DNA of 40,888 nt, taken from positions 1 through 40,888 of the forward strand of contig DXES01000163.1 in the NCBI GenBank assembly GCA_019114825.1, written 5' to 3'. The notes beneath the pieces are model-generated. The model searched no databases. It saw only the letters and a list, made by a program, of their open reading frames with translations, and was not told the origin of the DNA. The stretch is from Candidatus Anaerotruncus excrementipullorum (lineage in GTDB: Bacteria > Bacillota > Clostridia > Oscillospirales > Ruminococcaceae). Every line of letters starts with the position of its first letter. Position 1 is the stretch's first letter. Both the position numbers and the translations under genes were made by a program. This document shows positions 16,741 through 29,308 of this stretch, piece after piece.

Positions 16741-17730
16741 TTAAATGGAAATCGCGTCGGCGATCTCATACAGCCGATGGTTGAACTGCTTTTGCATATT
16801 CAGGGCCTCCAGGATGTCGTAGTCCACAATCCGGTCGTTGTGGTTGACCACCACCCGGTTGCCGATCCCCTGCTCCAGCAGCTCCACCGCCCGGTAGCCC
16901 ATCTCGCTGGCCAGCACCCGCTCCCGGGCGGTGGGGGCGCCGCCCCGCTGCACATGGCCCAGCACGGTGGCCCGGCTTTCCACACCGGTGCGGCGCTCCA
17001 GCTCGGCGGCAAAGGTGTGGACATCCGGCAGGCCGCCGTTTTTCATGACCCCCTCGGCCACAATGATGATGAAGTGCTTTTTGCCGGTGCGCAGCGTCCG
17101 CCGCATCTTCTCCACGATCCCGTCCACCGAGAAGGGCATCTCCGGCAGCAGGATGGCCACCGCGCCGCAGGCCACCCCGGCGTGCAGGGCGATATCCCCG
17201 CAGCGGCGGCCCATCACCTCCACCACCGAACAGCGGTCGTGGGATTGGGAGGTATCCCGCAGCTTATCCACCATATCCATCACCGTGTTCACGGCGGTGT
17301 CGAACCCCACCGTGTAGTCGCTGGAGGCGATGTCGTTGTCGATGGTGCCGGGGATGCCGATGCAGGGCACCCCCCGCAGGGACAGGTCCCGGGCGCCCCG
17401 GAAGGAGCCGTCGCCGCCGATGACCACCAGGCCGTCGATCCCCATCTCCCGGCAGATCTGGCGGGCCCGCTGCATCCCCTCCTCCTGCTTAAATTCGGGG
17501 CAGCGGGCGGTATACAGGATGGTACCCCCCCGGTGCAGCGTATCGCTGACGCTGCGCAGGTTCATTTCGATCATATCCGGCTGTAGAAGGCCGGAATAGC
17601 CCCGGCGGATGCCCAGCACCCGGATGTTCCGGTTGAGCGCCGTACGCACCACGGCGCGGATGGCCGCATTCATGCCCGGGGCGTCGCCGCCGCTGGTCAG
17701 AACGCCGATGGTCAGCTGTTTGTTCTCCAT
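16741..17730 (-). CDS. pfkA: ATP-dependent 6-phosphofructokinase
   Basis: MENKQLTIGVLTSGGDAPGMNAAIRAVV..., GGDGSFRGA, GIPGTIDNDI, LGHVQRGG. Confidence 0.97.
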   Translation of the reverse strand: MENKQLTIGVLTSGGDAPGMNAAIRAVVRTALNRNIRVLGIRRGYSGLLQPDMIEMNLRSVSDTLHRGGTILYTARCPEFKQEEGMQRARQICREMGIDGLVVIGGDGSFRGARDLSLRGVPCIGIPGTIDNDIASSDYTVGFDTAVNTVMDMVDKLRDTSQSHDRCSVVEVMGRRCGDIALHAGVACGAVAILLPEMPFSVDGIVEKMRRTLRTGKKHFIIIVAEGVMKNGGLPDVHTFAAELERRTGVESRATVLGHVQRGGAPTARERVLASEMGYRAVELLEQGIGNRVVVNHNDRIVDYDILEALNMQKQFNHRLYEIADAISI

Positions 17731-17898
17731 CTTACACACCCTCCAAGATAGAAATCCCCGGGGGACCCCCCGTACATCCCATGTCCCCCCGTCGGTCCGC
17801 AACCATTATAGCGGTTTTTCCGGGCTGCCGCAAGGGATTCCACCGGTTTTTCCCATTTTTCTCCGTTCCATGGAAAAAATGCGCCCCGGCGGCTTTGG

Positions 17899-21429
<3,531 letters not shown>

Positions 21430-21481
21430 TGCCCTCCCCGCGGCCCCGCCGCCTGTCAAAACCCCGCTGTCCGGCCTCCGG

Positions 21482-21802
21482 TCAGCCCAGCCGCACCGCC
21501 GTGCCCGAAACGGTGACCATCAGCATCCCGTTGCCGCTGCCCAGCACCTCGTAGTCCACGTCGATGCCCACCACGGCGTCCGCGCCCAGGGCGGCCGCCC
21601 GCTGCTCCAGCTCCTCCAGGGCCTCCTGGCGGGCCTGCTGCAGCTCGTCCTCGTAGCTGCGGCTGCGGCCGCCGAAAATATCCCGGAAGCTGGCAGCCAT
21701 ATCCCGCACAAAGTCCACGCCGCTGACCACCTCGCCAAACACGATGCCCAGGTAGTCCAGGATCACCCGTCCCTCCACCGAGGGGGTTGTTGTCAAAATC
21801 AT
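21482..21802 (-). CDS. YbjQ-family (heavy-metal-binding domain) protein
   Basis: [35 protein letters not shown]...[16 protein letters not shown]. Confidence 0.9.
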   Translation of the reverse strand: MILTTTPSVEGRVILDYLGIVFGEVVSGVDFVRDMAASFRDIFGGRSRSYEDELQQARQEALEELEQRAAALGADAVVGIDVDYEVLGSGNGMLMVTVSGTAVRLG

Positions 21803-22740
21803 TGCGTTTCCCTTCCTTTCTGTTCCAGCCGGCTGGCAAATTCCAGGATCCGGCGCATCCGGTGGTTGACCCCCGACCGGGAGATGGGGGTGCGCAGCTG
21901 GCCGCCCAGCTCCCGCAGGGAGAGCTCCGGGTGGTCCAGCCGCAGCTGGGCCAGCTCCCGCAGCTCCTCCTCCAAAAGGTTCAGCCCGCCGGCGGCCTGG
22001 ATCGCCTGGATCGCCTGTACCTGGGCCACCCCGGCGGCCACCGTCTTGGAGAGGTTGGCGGTCTCGCAGTTGGTGGCCCGGTTGACCTTGTTGCGCAGCT
22101 CCTTGACCATCTTCACCTCCATCAGCTCCATCGAGCATTTGGGGGCGCCGATGAGGGTGAGCAGGTCCTCGATCTGCTCGCTCTCCTTGTAGTAGACCAG
22201 GTAGCTGTTCCGGCGGGTGGTGACCTTGGGGGGGGCCAGCACCCGGCCCAAAAACGCCTCCAGGTCCTGGCAGAGCCGCCGCCCGCCCACCGAGAACTCC
22301 GCCCGGTAGTCCTTCTCCGGGTCGCTGACCCCGCCGCAGGCCAAAAATACCCCGCTCAAAAAGGCCCCCTCCTCCCCGGGGGGGATCTGTTCTTCCAGCA
22401 GGCCGGCCTGGCCGCCGCCCTGGGGGGAGCAGAAGGTCTCCAGCACCGCCAGCCGGTCGGCGAGGCTGTCCACCGTGGCCACATAGACGCTCTTGCCCTC
22501 CTGGCGGCGCACCTCCCGCAGGGTGATGCTGCCGCTCAGGCCCGCCAGGTCGGCGATGCTGTCGGCATACAGCCGCGCCACCCGCCGGTGTTCGGTGTGC
22601 AGGCAGATGCTCTCGGGGGTAAAGCTGCGGCCGTAGAGCAAAAGGCCATAGGCCAGCGCCCGGCGGTGGCGCTGGCAGAAGGAGCGGTTCCCGCAGATCT
22701 CCGATTTGATCCGCTGGGCAAACGACACCGGCCCCCTCAT
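21799..22740 (-). CDS. whiA: DNA-binding protein WhiA
   Basis: [10 protein letters not shown]..., [55 protein letters not shown]. Confidence 0.96.
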   Translation of the reverse strand: MRGPVSFAQRIKSEICGNRSFCQRHRRALAYGLLLYGRSFTPESICLHTEHRRVARLYADSIADLAGLSGSITLREVRRQEGKSVYVATVDSLADRLAVLETFCSPQGGGQAGLLEEQIPPGEEGAFLSGVFLACGGVSDPEKDYRAEFSVGGRRLCQDLEAFLGRVLAPPKVTTRRNSYLVYYKESEQIEDLLTLIGAPKCSMELMEVKMVKELRNKVNRATNCETANLSKTVAAGVAQVQAIQAIQAAGGLNLLEEELRELAQLRLDHPELSLRELGGQLRTPISRSGVNHRMRRILEFASRLEQKGRETQ

Positions 22741-23597
22741 CCCTTTGCGATGTCCCGGTGGGTGACGGTACACCGCAGCTGCCGCTCCTGCAGGTGCTCC
22801 GCCATCAGCTGGGCGAACACCACCGACCGGTGGTGCCCCCCGGTGCAGCCCATGGCGATGGTCAGCTGGGTCTTGCCCTCCTGCTGATAGAGGGGCAGCA
22901 GGTAGTCCACCAGGTCCAGCAGCTTGTCCGCCAGCTTTTGGGACTGCTCCCACTGCATCACATACTCCCGCACCGGCCGGTCCAGGCCGGTGCGCTGTTT
23001 GAGCTCCGGCAGGTAGAAGGGGTTGGGCAGGCAGCGCACATCGAACACCAGGTCGGCCTCCTTGGGGATGCCGTACTTAAAGCCGAAGGACATGCAGCTG
23101 ATCAGCATCCCCTGGCCCTTGTCCCGCAGGAAGATGTCCACCACCTTCTCCCGCAGCTGGCGCACCGAAAGGTAGCTGGTATCGATCAGGTAGTCGGCGG
23201 AATCCCGCAGGCGGCTGAGGATCTGCCGCTCCTGGGCCACCGCCTGCTCCACCGAGGTGGTCTGCTCGTCCATCAGCGGGTGGCGGCGGCGGGTCTCCTT
23301 GTACCGCTGGATCAGCACCCCGTCGTCGCAGTCCAAAAACAGGGTGCGAAACCGGCCGGGCCCCTCCAAAAACCCCCGCACCCCCTCGTAGATGTCCCCA
23401 AATACCTCCCGGCTGCGGGCGTCCATGACCACCGCCACCCGGTCCAGCTTCCCCTCCGCCTGGCGGCAGAGGGCGGTGAAGGAGGGCAGCATCTTGGGCG
23501 GGAGGTTATCCACGCAGTAGTAGCCGATGTCCTCCATGGCGGCGATCGCCCGGGATTTGCCCGCCCCGGACATGCCTGTGATGATGACGAATTCCAT
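22737..23597 (-). CDS. rapZ: RNase adapter RapZ / nucleotide-binding protein
   Basis: [33 protein letters not shown]..., [38 protein letters not shown]. Confidence 0.97.
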   Translation of the reverse strand: MEFVIITGMSGAGKSRAIAAMEDIGYYCVDNLPPKMLPSFTALCRQAEGKLDRVAVVMDARSREVFGDIYEGVRGFLEGPGRFRTLFLDCDDGVLIQRYKETRRRHPLMDEQTTSVEQAVAQERQILSRLRDSADYLIDTSYLSVRQLREKVVDIFLRDKGQGMLISCMSFGFKYGIPKEADLVFDVRCLPNPFYLPELKQRTGLDRPVREYVMQWEQSQKLADKLLDLVDYLLPLYQQEGKTQLTIAMGCTGGHHRSVVFAQLMAEHLQERQLRCTVTHRDIAKG

Positions 23598-23619
23598 ATG
23601 GACCCCCTCCGGTCTCCCT

Positions 23620-24531
23620 TTAGACAAACTTGATTTCACACTCCAGCAGGTAGCCGGTGCGGGCCTGGACGGCCGCCCGCACCTGTTCCACCAGCTCCCG
23701 CACATCGGCGCAGGTGGCGCGGCCGCAGTTGACGATAAAGCCCGCGTGCTTCTCGCTGACCATGGCGTCCCCCACCCGCAGCCCCTTGAGGCCGCAGGAG
23801 TCGATCAGCTGGGCGGCATACGCCCCCGCCGGGCGCTTGAAGGCGCTGCCCGCGCTGGGGTAGTCCAGCGGCTGTTTCTCCCGCCGGGCCCGCAGGTGCT
23901 CCTCCATTTTGGCAGCAATCTCCGCCGGGTCCCCGGGGCAAAGGGCCAGCCGCGCCCCGGCGATCAGGCAACCGGGGTGTCCGGCAAACCAGCTGTGGCG
24001 GTAGGAAAAACCCAGCGCCGCCCCCGCCAGCGTGTGGGGCCGGCCCTCCTCGTCCCAGAAATCCACCTGCTCCACCACCTGGCCCAGCTCCCCGCCATAG
24101 GCCCCGGCGTTCATAAAGACGCCGCCCCCCAGGCTGCCGGGGATGCCATAGGCGAATTCCAGCCCGGAGAGCCCCTGGGCGGCGGCAAATTTACACAGGG
24201 CAGCCAGGTTCACCCCCGCCGGGCAGTCCACCAGGCCGTCCGCCGCAAGCCGGGGGCCCTCCCCCGCGACCTCCTCCAGGGTGACCACCGCCCCCCGGAA
24301 CCCCTCGTCCGCCACCACCAGGTTGGAGCCCCGGCCCAAAAACAGCACCGGCACCCCCAGCGCCCGGGCCTGGGCGGCCAGCGCAGCCGCCTGGGCCGCC
24401 GACCGGGGGCGCAAAAACAGATCCGCCGGGCCGCCGATGCGGAAGGTGGTGTGGCGGCCCATGGGCTCCCCCTCCGCCGCCGGGCAGCCCGCCCGGCGGC
24501 AGGCGGCCGCCAGCGCCGCCAGGCCGGTCAC
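23620..24531 (-). CDS. murB: UDP-N-acetylenolpyruvoylglucosamine reductase
   Basis: HTTFRIGGPADLFLRP, GLEFAYGIPGSLGGGVFMNAGAYGGE, YPSAGSAFKRP. Confidence 0.97.
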   Translation of the reverse strand: MTGLAALAAACRRAGCPAAEGEPMGRHTTFRIGGPADLFLRPRSAAQAAALAAQARALGVPVLFLGRGSNLVVADEGFRGAVVTLEEVAGEGPRLAADGLVDCPAGVNLAALCKFAAAQGLSGLEFAYGIPGSLGGGVFMNAGAYGGELGQVVEQVDFWDEEGRPHTLAGAALGFSYRHSWFAGHPGCLIAGARLALCPGDPAEIAAKMEEHLRARREKQPLDYPSAGSAFKRPAGAYAAQLIDSCGLKGLRVGDAMVSEKHAGFIVNCGRATCADVRELVEQVRAAVQARTGYLLECEIKFV

Positions 24532-25487
24532 TGGTACTGGCGGCCCAAAAGCGCCGCGCCGATGATCCCGGCGTCGTTGCCCAGCTGGGCGGGCAGGATC
24601 CGGGTGCAGTTCTGGGGGTCGTAGTTGAAGGTCATGGGCAGCGCCCGCTGGCGCACCGGCCCGAAGAGGGTCTCCCCCTCCTTGCTGATGCCGCCGCCGA
24701 TCACCACCGCCTGGGGCTGGAAGCCGTTGATCAGGCCGCTGACCGCATAGGCGAGGTAGTCGATATACTGCTCCACCACCTGGGTGCCCGCCGGGTCCCC
24801 CGCCCGCATGGCGTCAAAGGCGGTGCGGCCGTTCACCCGGTCCAGGCTGCCCTGGGCCAGCTCCCACATCTTGGAGGTGGCGTTGAGCTGCATCGCCTCC
24901 CGGGTGATCCGGATGAGGGCGGTCACCGCGCAATAGGCCTCGATACAGCCCCGGCGGCCGCAGGTGCAGGGCACCCCCTGGTAGACCATGGGCATATGCC
25001 CCAGCTCGCCCCCCTTGCAGTTGAAGCCGGAGTAGATGCGGCCATCCACAATGATGCCGCCCCCCACGCCGGTGCCCAGGGTGATCATCACCACCGAGTC
25101 CAGCCCCCGGGCGGCCCCCGCCAGCATCTCCCCATAGGTGGCGGCGTTGGCGTCGTTTTCCAGGTAGATTTTTCCCGGCAGCCGCTGGCCCAGCAGCGCC
25201 GCCAGGGGGGTATCGTGGAACCCCAGGTTGGCCGCCAGCCCCACCACGCCGGTGCGGGGGTTGGCAGTGCCGGGGCTGCAAACCCCCACCCACCGGGCCC
25301 CCTCCAGGGGCAGGCCCGCCTGGTCCAGGGCCTGGCGGGCGGCGGCGGCCAGGTCGTCGGCAATCTCCTGCGCCGGGTGGAACGCCCGGGTGGGCAGCTG
25401 GGCCCGGCCGATGATCCGGTACTGGTCGTCCACCACCCCGGCAGCGATCTTGGTGCCGCCCAGGTCGATTCCCACATAGTATTCCAT
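24528..25487 (-). CDS. ROK-family glucokinase
   Basis: MEYYVGIDLGGTKIAAGVV, LGTGVGGGIIVDG, CTCGRRGCIEAYC zinc motif. Confidence 0.94.
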   Translation of the reverse strand: MEYYVGIDLGGTKIAAGVVDDQYRIIGRAQLPTRAFHPAQEIADDLAAAARQALDQAGLPLEGARWVGVCSPGTANPRTGVVGLAANLGFHDTPLAALLGQRLPGKIYLENDANAATYGEMLAGAARGLDSVVMITLGTGVGGGIIVDGRIYSGFNCKGGELGHMPMVYQGVPCTCGRRGCIEAYCAVTALIRITREAMQLNATSKMWELAQGSLDRVNGRTAFDAMRAGDPAGTQVVEQYIDYLAYAVSGLINGFQPQAVVIGGGISKEGETLFGPVRQRALPMTFNYDPQNCTRILPAQLGNDAGIIGAALLGRQYQ

Positions 25488-25489
25488 GG

Positions 25490-26230
25490 TCAGTTTTCCT
25501 CCATTCGGGCCAGCGGGCGGCCGCTCTTTTGGCGGGCCACCTGCAAAAACCGGTCGTAATCCAGGTTCAGGATCCATTCCTGGGGGTAATCGATCTCCCG
25601 CAGCAGGGCCAGGGAGGCCTCCACCTGCCCCACCTGGGCGGAGAAGTGGGCGTCCGAGCTGCAGACCACCGGCACCCGCCACCGCTTGCAGGCCAGGGCG
25701 ATGCGGCGGCAGTTTTCCGCGGAACCGGGGCGGCAGACGAAGGAGTGGGCGTTGATCTCCACAATCTTGCCGTTTTGGGCGAAGGCGGGGATCACCGTAT
25801 CCAGGTCGAAGGGGTAGCGGCCGTCCCCGCAGTGGCCGATCACATCCACCAGGGGGTTCTGGGCCACCGCCAGCCAGCCCTGGGTGTGCTCTGCCACCCC
25901 GGAGGGCCGGATGCACACCGGGTGGTAGGAGGCGATCACCCAGTCCAGCTTCCCCAACACCCGCTCGGGCAGGTCCAGGCGGCCCTGATAGTCTAGGATA
26001 TTCACCTCGGCCCCCTTTAAGACGGTGACCCCTTCCACCCGGTCGGGGAGCACCTCGGAGATGCTGTCAAAATAGACCTCCTGGGCGGTCCCCGGCATGG
26101 CAGGGGCGTGGTCGGTGGCGCACAAAAAGCCCAGCCCCGCCTGGGCGGCCGCCCGGGCGTTCTCCTGGATGGTGCTGTAGGCGTGGCCGCTGGCCACGCT
26201 GTGGCTGTGGGTTTCCGCGATCACTGGCAT
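25490..26230 (-). CDS. PHP-domain phosphatase/hydrolase (YcdX-like)
   Basis: MPVIAETHSHSVASGHAYSTIQENARAAAQAGLGFLCATDHAPAMPG, NPLVDVIGHCGD, SSDAHFSAQVG. Confidence 0.92.
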   Translation of the reverse strand: MPVIAETHSHSVASGHAYSTIQENARAAAQAGLGFLCATDHAPAMPGTAQEVYFDSISEVLPDRVEGVTVLKGAEVNILDYQGRLDLPERVLGKLDWVIASYHPVCIRPSGVAEHTQGWLAVAQNPLVDVIGHCGDGRYPFDLDTVIPAFAQNGKIVEINAHSFVCRPGSAENCRRIALACKRWRVPVVCSSDAHFSAQVGQVEASLALLREIDYPQEWILNLDYDRFLQVARQKSGRPLARMEEN

Positions 26231-26254
26231 TTTCCGTCGCTTCCTTTCCGCCGG

Positions 26255-27214
26255 TCAAAAGTCGTTCCAATCCACGCCGCTTTCCTGCCCCGGCTCCACC
26301 ATCCCCAGCTTCTCCAAAAGCTCCTGGGCGGCGTTGTAGCCCATGCGTTTCTGGCGGCTGTTCATGGCGGCCACCTCGATGATCACCGCCAGGTTGCGCC
26401 CCGGCTTCACCGGGATGGTCAGGGAGGGGATCTGGATGCCCAGCACGTCGGTGTACTCGTCCTCCATGCCCATGCGGTCGTAGACCTTAGAGGAGTCCCA
26501 CTGCTCCAGCTGGACGATCATGTTGATCTTTTCGGTCATCTTCACCGCGCCGATGCCGAACAGCCGCCGGGCGTTGATGATGCCCACCCCCCGCAGCTCC
26601 ATGAAGTGGCGGATGTTCTCCGGGGAGGAGCCCACCAGCGTCCGGTTGGAGACCTTTCGGATCTCCACCGCGTCGTCGGCGATCAACCGGTGGCCCCGCT
26701 TGACCAGCTCGATGGCGGTCTCGCTCTTGCCCACGCCGCTCTCCCCCAGCAGCAGGATGCCCTCGCCGTAGACCTCCACCAGCACCCCGTGGCGGGTGAC
26801 CCGGGGGGCCAATTCCACATTGAGCTGGGCGATCAGTCCGGCCATGAACTGGGAGGTGGGCTCCACCGTGCGCAGCAGGGCCACCTGGTAGGTGCGGGCG
26901 GCATGGAGGATCTGGGGCCAGACCTCCAGATTGCGGGTGATCACCACCGCCGAGGGGCGGGTGGCGAAATAGGTGTTGATCCGGTGGAGCCGGTCCTCGT
27001 CCGAAAACTGGCGCAGGAAGGCAAATTCGCTCTTGCCCATGATCTGGATGCGCTGGTTGTCGTAGTAGTCGAAAAAGCCGGCCAGCTCCAGCCCCGGCCG
27101 GTTGACCTCCATGGAGGAGATGTCGATCTCCCCCGGCTCCTCCGGCAGGTGCAGGGTCTCCAGGCTGAAGTCGTGGATCAGCTTGCGCAGGGGCACGATG
27201 TACTTGGTCGTCAT
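26255..27214 (-). CDS. hprK: HPr kinase/phosphorylase
   Basis: MTTKYIVPLRKLIHDFSLETLH..., Walker A GESGVGKSETAIELVKRGHRLIADD. Confidence 0.97.
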   Translation of the reverse strand: MTTKYIVPLRKLIHDFSLETLHLPEEPGEIDISSMEVNRPGLELAGFFDYYDNQRIQIMGKSEFAFLRQFSDEDRLHRINTYFATRPSAVVITRNLEVWPQILHAARTYQVALLRTVEPTSQFMAGLIAQLNVELAPRVTRHGVLVEVYGEGILLLGESGVGKSETAIELVKRGHRLIADDAVEIRKVSNRTLVGSSPENIRHFMELRGVGIINARRLFGIGAVKMTEKINMIVQLEQWDSSKVYDRMGMEDEYTDVLGIQIPSLTIPVKPGRNLAVIIEVAAMNSRQKRMGYNAAQELLEKLGMVEPGQESGVDWNDF

Positions 27215-27299
27215 GCGGCACCTTCCTTGTCCGCCCCGGGGCGTACATGCCGCCCGGAGCCAAAGTATCTGTTGGTACAGAGGTTTTGCAGTTTGCTCC

Positions 27300-27327
27300 A
27301 TTATACCACATTTCCCCCGGCTTTCAA
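27300..27327 (-). promoter_or_regulatory. Candidate sigmaA promoter upstream of hprK
   Basis: On the minus strand TTGAAA, 16 nt, TATAAT. Confidence 0.75.
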
Positions 27328-27489
27328 AGGGTTTCCCGCCAGCTTTCCGAAAGCCGCCGCGCCCCTTAGTCTCCCCCAAAAGCCGCCGGCGGCAGGTGGA
27401 AATTTTCGGGCAACCCTCCAGTATTTCCCAAATTCGAGGGGGAACGGGCGCATTTGGCGGGCAATTTTTTCCTCTCCGGCCCCCGGCGG

Positions 27490-27518
27490 TTGCAATCCGG
27501 GCGGGAATGGGGTATACT
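27490..27518 (+). promoter_or_regulatory. Candidate promoter for the repeat-protein gene
   Basis: TTGCAA, 17 nt, TATACT. Confidence 0.7.
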
Positions 27519-27577
27519 GAAACTCCAAGAACAGCCGCCCGGGGCCGCCGCCCCGGCTTTGGAAAGGGGGAGAGGGC

Positions 27578-28738
27578 TTGCATAGACGGTTTGCCGCCGC
27601 CGCGCTGGGGCTGGTGCTGCTGGCCACCCCGGCGGCCGCCTTCGCCCAGGGGCCCCAGCCCCCCGCCGGCCCCTGGGCCGCCAGCTGGGACTACCTGGCC
27701 CAGCAGCCCCCCGGCAGCCAGAGCATCCTGGTCCATGCCCTGGGCGGCCAGCCCCAGCTGCCCGCCGCCCTGGACCAGCTGGAGCAGACGCTGGACCGGG
27801 GGACCGGCCAGGGGTTCTCCTCCGCCCAGGAGCTGGCGGAAGGGGTGGTGGCCCTGGCCAAGCTGGAGCAGGAGCCCACCGCCTACCGCCGCCAAAACCT
27901 GGTGGCCGCCCTCGCCTCCTACGGGGATATCTATGGGGAGGGGCTGGCGGGGCCCTGCGCCGTTCTGGCCGCCTACCACACCGCCGGGGCTGTGGTGGAC
28001 GCCTCCGCCCGCAACGACGAATCGGCGGTGATCGACTACCTGGTCTCCTCCCAGCAGCGGGAGGGGGGCTTCGCCCCTTCGGCCGGGCGGGACCCCAGTA
28101 TCCAGACCACCGCCCAGGCACTGATCGCCCTGGCCCCCTATGCCGGCGTGCCCTATGTGGGCAGCGCGGTGGAGCGGGGGCTGGATTGGCTGGGCCGCCA
28201 GCAGAATGACGACGGCAGCTTTTCCGCCGGGAACACCCCCAGCTGTGCTGCCACCGCCGCCGTCTGGACGGCGGTACGCACCTGCGGGCTGCCCGCCGGG
28301 GACCCCCGGTTTGTAAAGGAGGGGGGCGGGCTTCCCCAGGCGCTGGCCCGGTTTGCCCAGGGGGGCGGGGGCTACGGCGAGCAGGCGGAGGGCCCCGCCC
28401 AGGTGGCCGCCACCGAGGCGGCGCTGATCGCCCTGATCACCGATGCCTCCGGGCTCTCCCCCTACCTGCCCCCCGCCGCCTACCCCGGATATGTCCCCCC
28501 TGTGCCGGAGCCGGAGGGGCCTCCCCTCTGGCAGAGGGCGCTGGCGGGCTCAGGGATCCTGCTGGCGGCCGTCCTGGGGACGGCCCTGCTGGTCCGCCGG
28601 CGCCACAAACGCCCGCCCCAGCCCCCCATGGACGGCACCCAGACGATGGATTTCCAGATCCCCATGAAGGCCCAGATGCCCGATTTCGGCCAGATCCCCC
28701 CCACCCAGGACCCGCCCTCCTCCGGGCAGGCCCCCTGA
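27578..28738 (+). CDS. Prenyltransferase/squalene-cyclase-type repeat protein, secreted and membrane-anchored
   Basis: 386 aa, TTG start; signal peptide; repeats AVIDYLVSSQQREGGFAPS and RGLDWLGRQQNDDGSFSAGN; C-terminal TM GSGILLAAVLGTALLVRRRHKR. Confidence 0.8.
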   Translation: MHRRFAAAALGLVLLATPAAAFAQGPQPPAGPWAASWDYLAQQPPGSQSILVHALGGQPQLPAALDQLEQTLDRGTGQGFSSAQELAEGVVALAKLEQEPTAYRRQNLVAALASYGDIYGEGLAGPCAVLAAYHTAGAVVDASARNDESAVIDYLVSSQQREGGFAPSAGRDPSIQTTAQALIALAPYAGVPYVGSAVERGLDWLGRQQNDDGSFSAGNTPSCAATAAVWTAVRTCGLPAGDPRFVKEGGGLPQALARFAQGGGGYGEQAEGPAQVAATEAALIALITDASGLSPYLPPAAYPGYVPPVPEPEGPPLWQRALAGSGILLAAVLGTALLVRRRHKRPPQPPMDGTQTMDFQIPMKAQMPDFGQIPPTQDPPSSGQAP

Positions 28739-28749
28739 GCCCCCGCCGC

Positions 28750-28782
28750 AGGCGGCCGCCCCACCGGGCGGCTGCCTTTTTA
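28750..28782 (+). terminator. Terminator after the repeat-protein gene
   Basis: AGGCGGCCGCC-CCACCG-GGCGGCTGCCTTTTT. Confidence 0.75.
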
Positions 28783-28794
28783 GGCAAAAGCGCC

Positions 28795-28822
28795 TTGACT
28801 TTTCGGCAAAATCTGCTATGAT
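28795..28822 (+). promoter_or_regulatory. Promoter of the SMR exporter transcript
   Basis: TTGACT, 16 nt, TATGAT. Confidence 0.75.
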
Positions 28823-28828
28823 AACAGA

Positions 28829-28916
28829 CATCCGCCTGCCGCCGGGTAGGCAGAAGCACTTATGGCTGCATCGTTAGGCCTTGGAAGATGCAGCCATAGG
28901 CGCTTTTTTATTTTTT
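28829..28916 (+). promoter_or_regulatory. Structured leader with intrinsic terminator before the SMR gene (candidate riboswitch)
   Basis: Hairpin 1 GCCTGCC-GCCG-GGTAGGC (28834-28851). Hairpin 2 AGCACTTATGGCTGCATC / GATGCAGCCATAGGCGCT (28855-28904; one A-C mismatch and one G-U), followed by a T-rich tract. Confidence 0.7.
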
Positions 28917-28934
28917 GTGGAAAGGATGAGGGAA

Positions 28935-29255
28935 ATGGCGTGGTTCTATTTGGGCATTGCGGGGCTGATGGAGGTGGTCTGGTCCACCTGTATGAAGTAC
29001 TCCAACGGCTTTTCCGACCTGAAATTCTCGGCCCTTACAATCGCGGGCATGGTGGTGAGCTTCTTTTTCCTCTCCCAGGCCACCAAGGTGCTCCCCCTGG
29101 GCACCGCCTACGCGGTCTGGACGGGGATTGGGGCGCTGGGGGCGCTGGCCGCCGGCATCCTGCTCTTTAAGGAGCCGGTTTCCGCCCCCCGGCTGCTGTT
29201 CGCCGGGCTACTGCTGGCGGGCATCCTGGGGCTCAAGGCCACCTCGGGGCACTGA
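28935..29255 (+). CDS. SMR-family transporter, SugE/Gdx-like (guanidinium exporter type)
   Basis: MAWFYLGIAGLMEVVWSTCMKYSNGFSDLKFSALTIAGMVVSFFFLSQATKVLPLGTAYAVWTGIGALGALAAGILLFKE; EVVW...KY.GF and GTAYAVWTGIGA are SugE/Gdx signatures. Confidence 0.93.
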   Translation: MAWFYLGIAGLMEVVWSTCMKYSNGFSDLKFSALTIAGMVVSFFFLSQATKVLPLGTAYAVWTGIGALGALAAGILLFKEPVSAPRLLFAGLLLAGILGLKATSGH

Positions 29256-29268
29256 GGGGTGCAAAAAA

Positions 29269-29299
29269 GAGGGGGCCTTCCCGGCGGGAAGGCCCCCTC
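29269..29299 (-). terminator. Terminator after the DHHW gene
   Basis: GAGGGGGCCTTCC...GGAAGGCCCCCTC with a TTTTTT tail on the minus strand. Confidence 0.85.
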
Positions 29300-29308
29300 G
29301 CTGTGTGG

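Noticed and set aside
27578-28738. LPXTG sortase anchor on the repeat protein
   Set aside because: No LPXTG-like motif before the TM, and the tail continues 50 residues beyond the positive stretch.
28829-28916. Assigning the SMR leader outright to guanidine class I, II or III
   Set aside because: I could not find the ykkC, mini-ykkC (paired ACGR loops) or class III consensus in the sequence; class left open.
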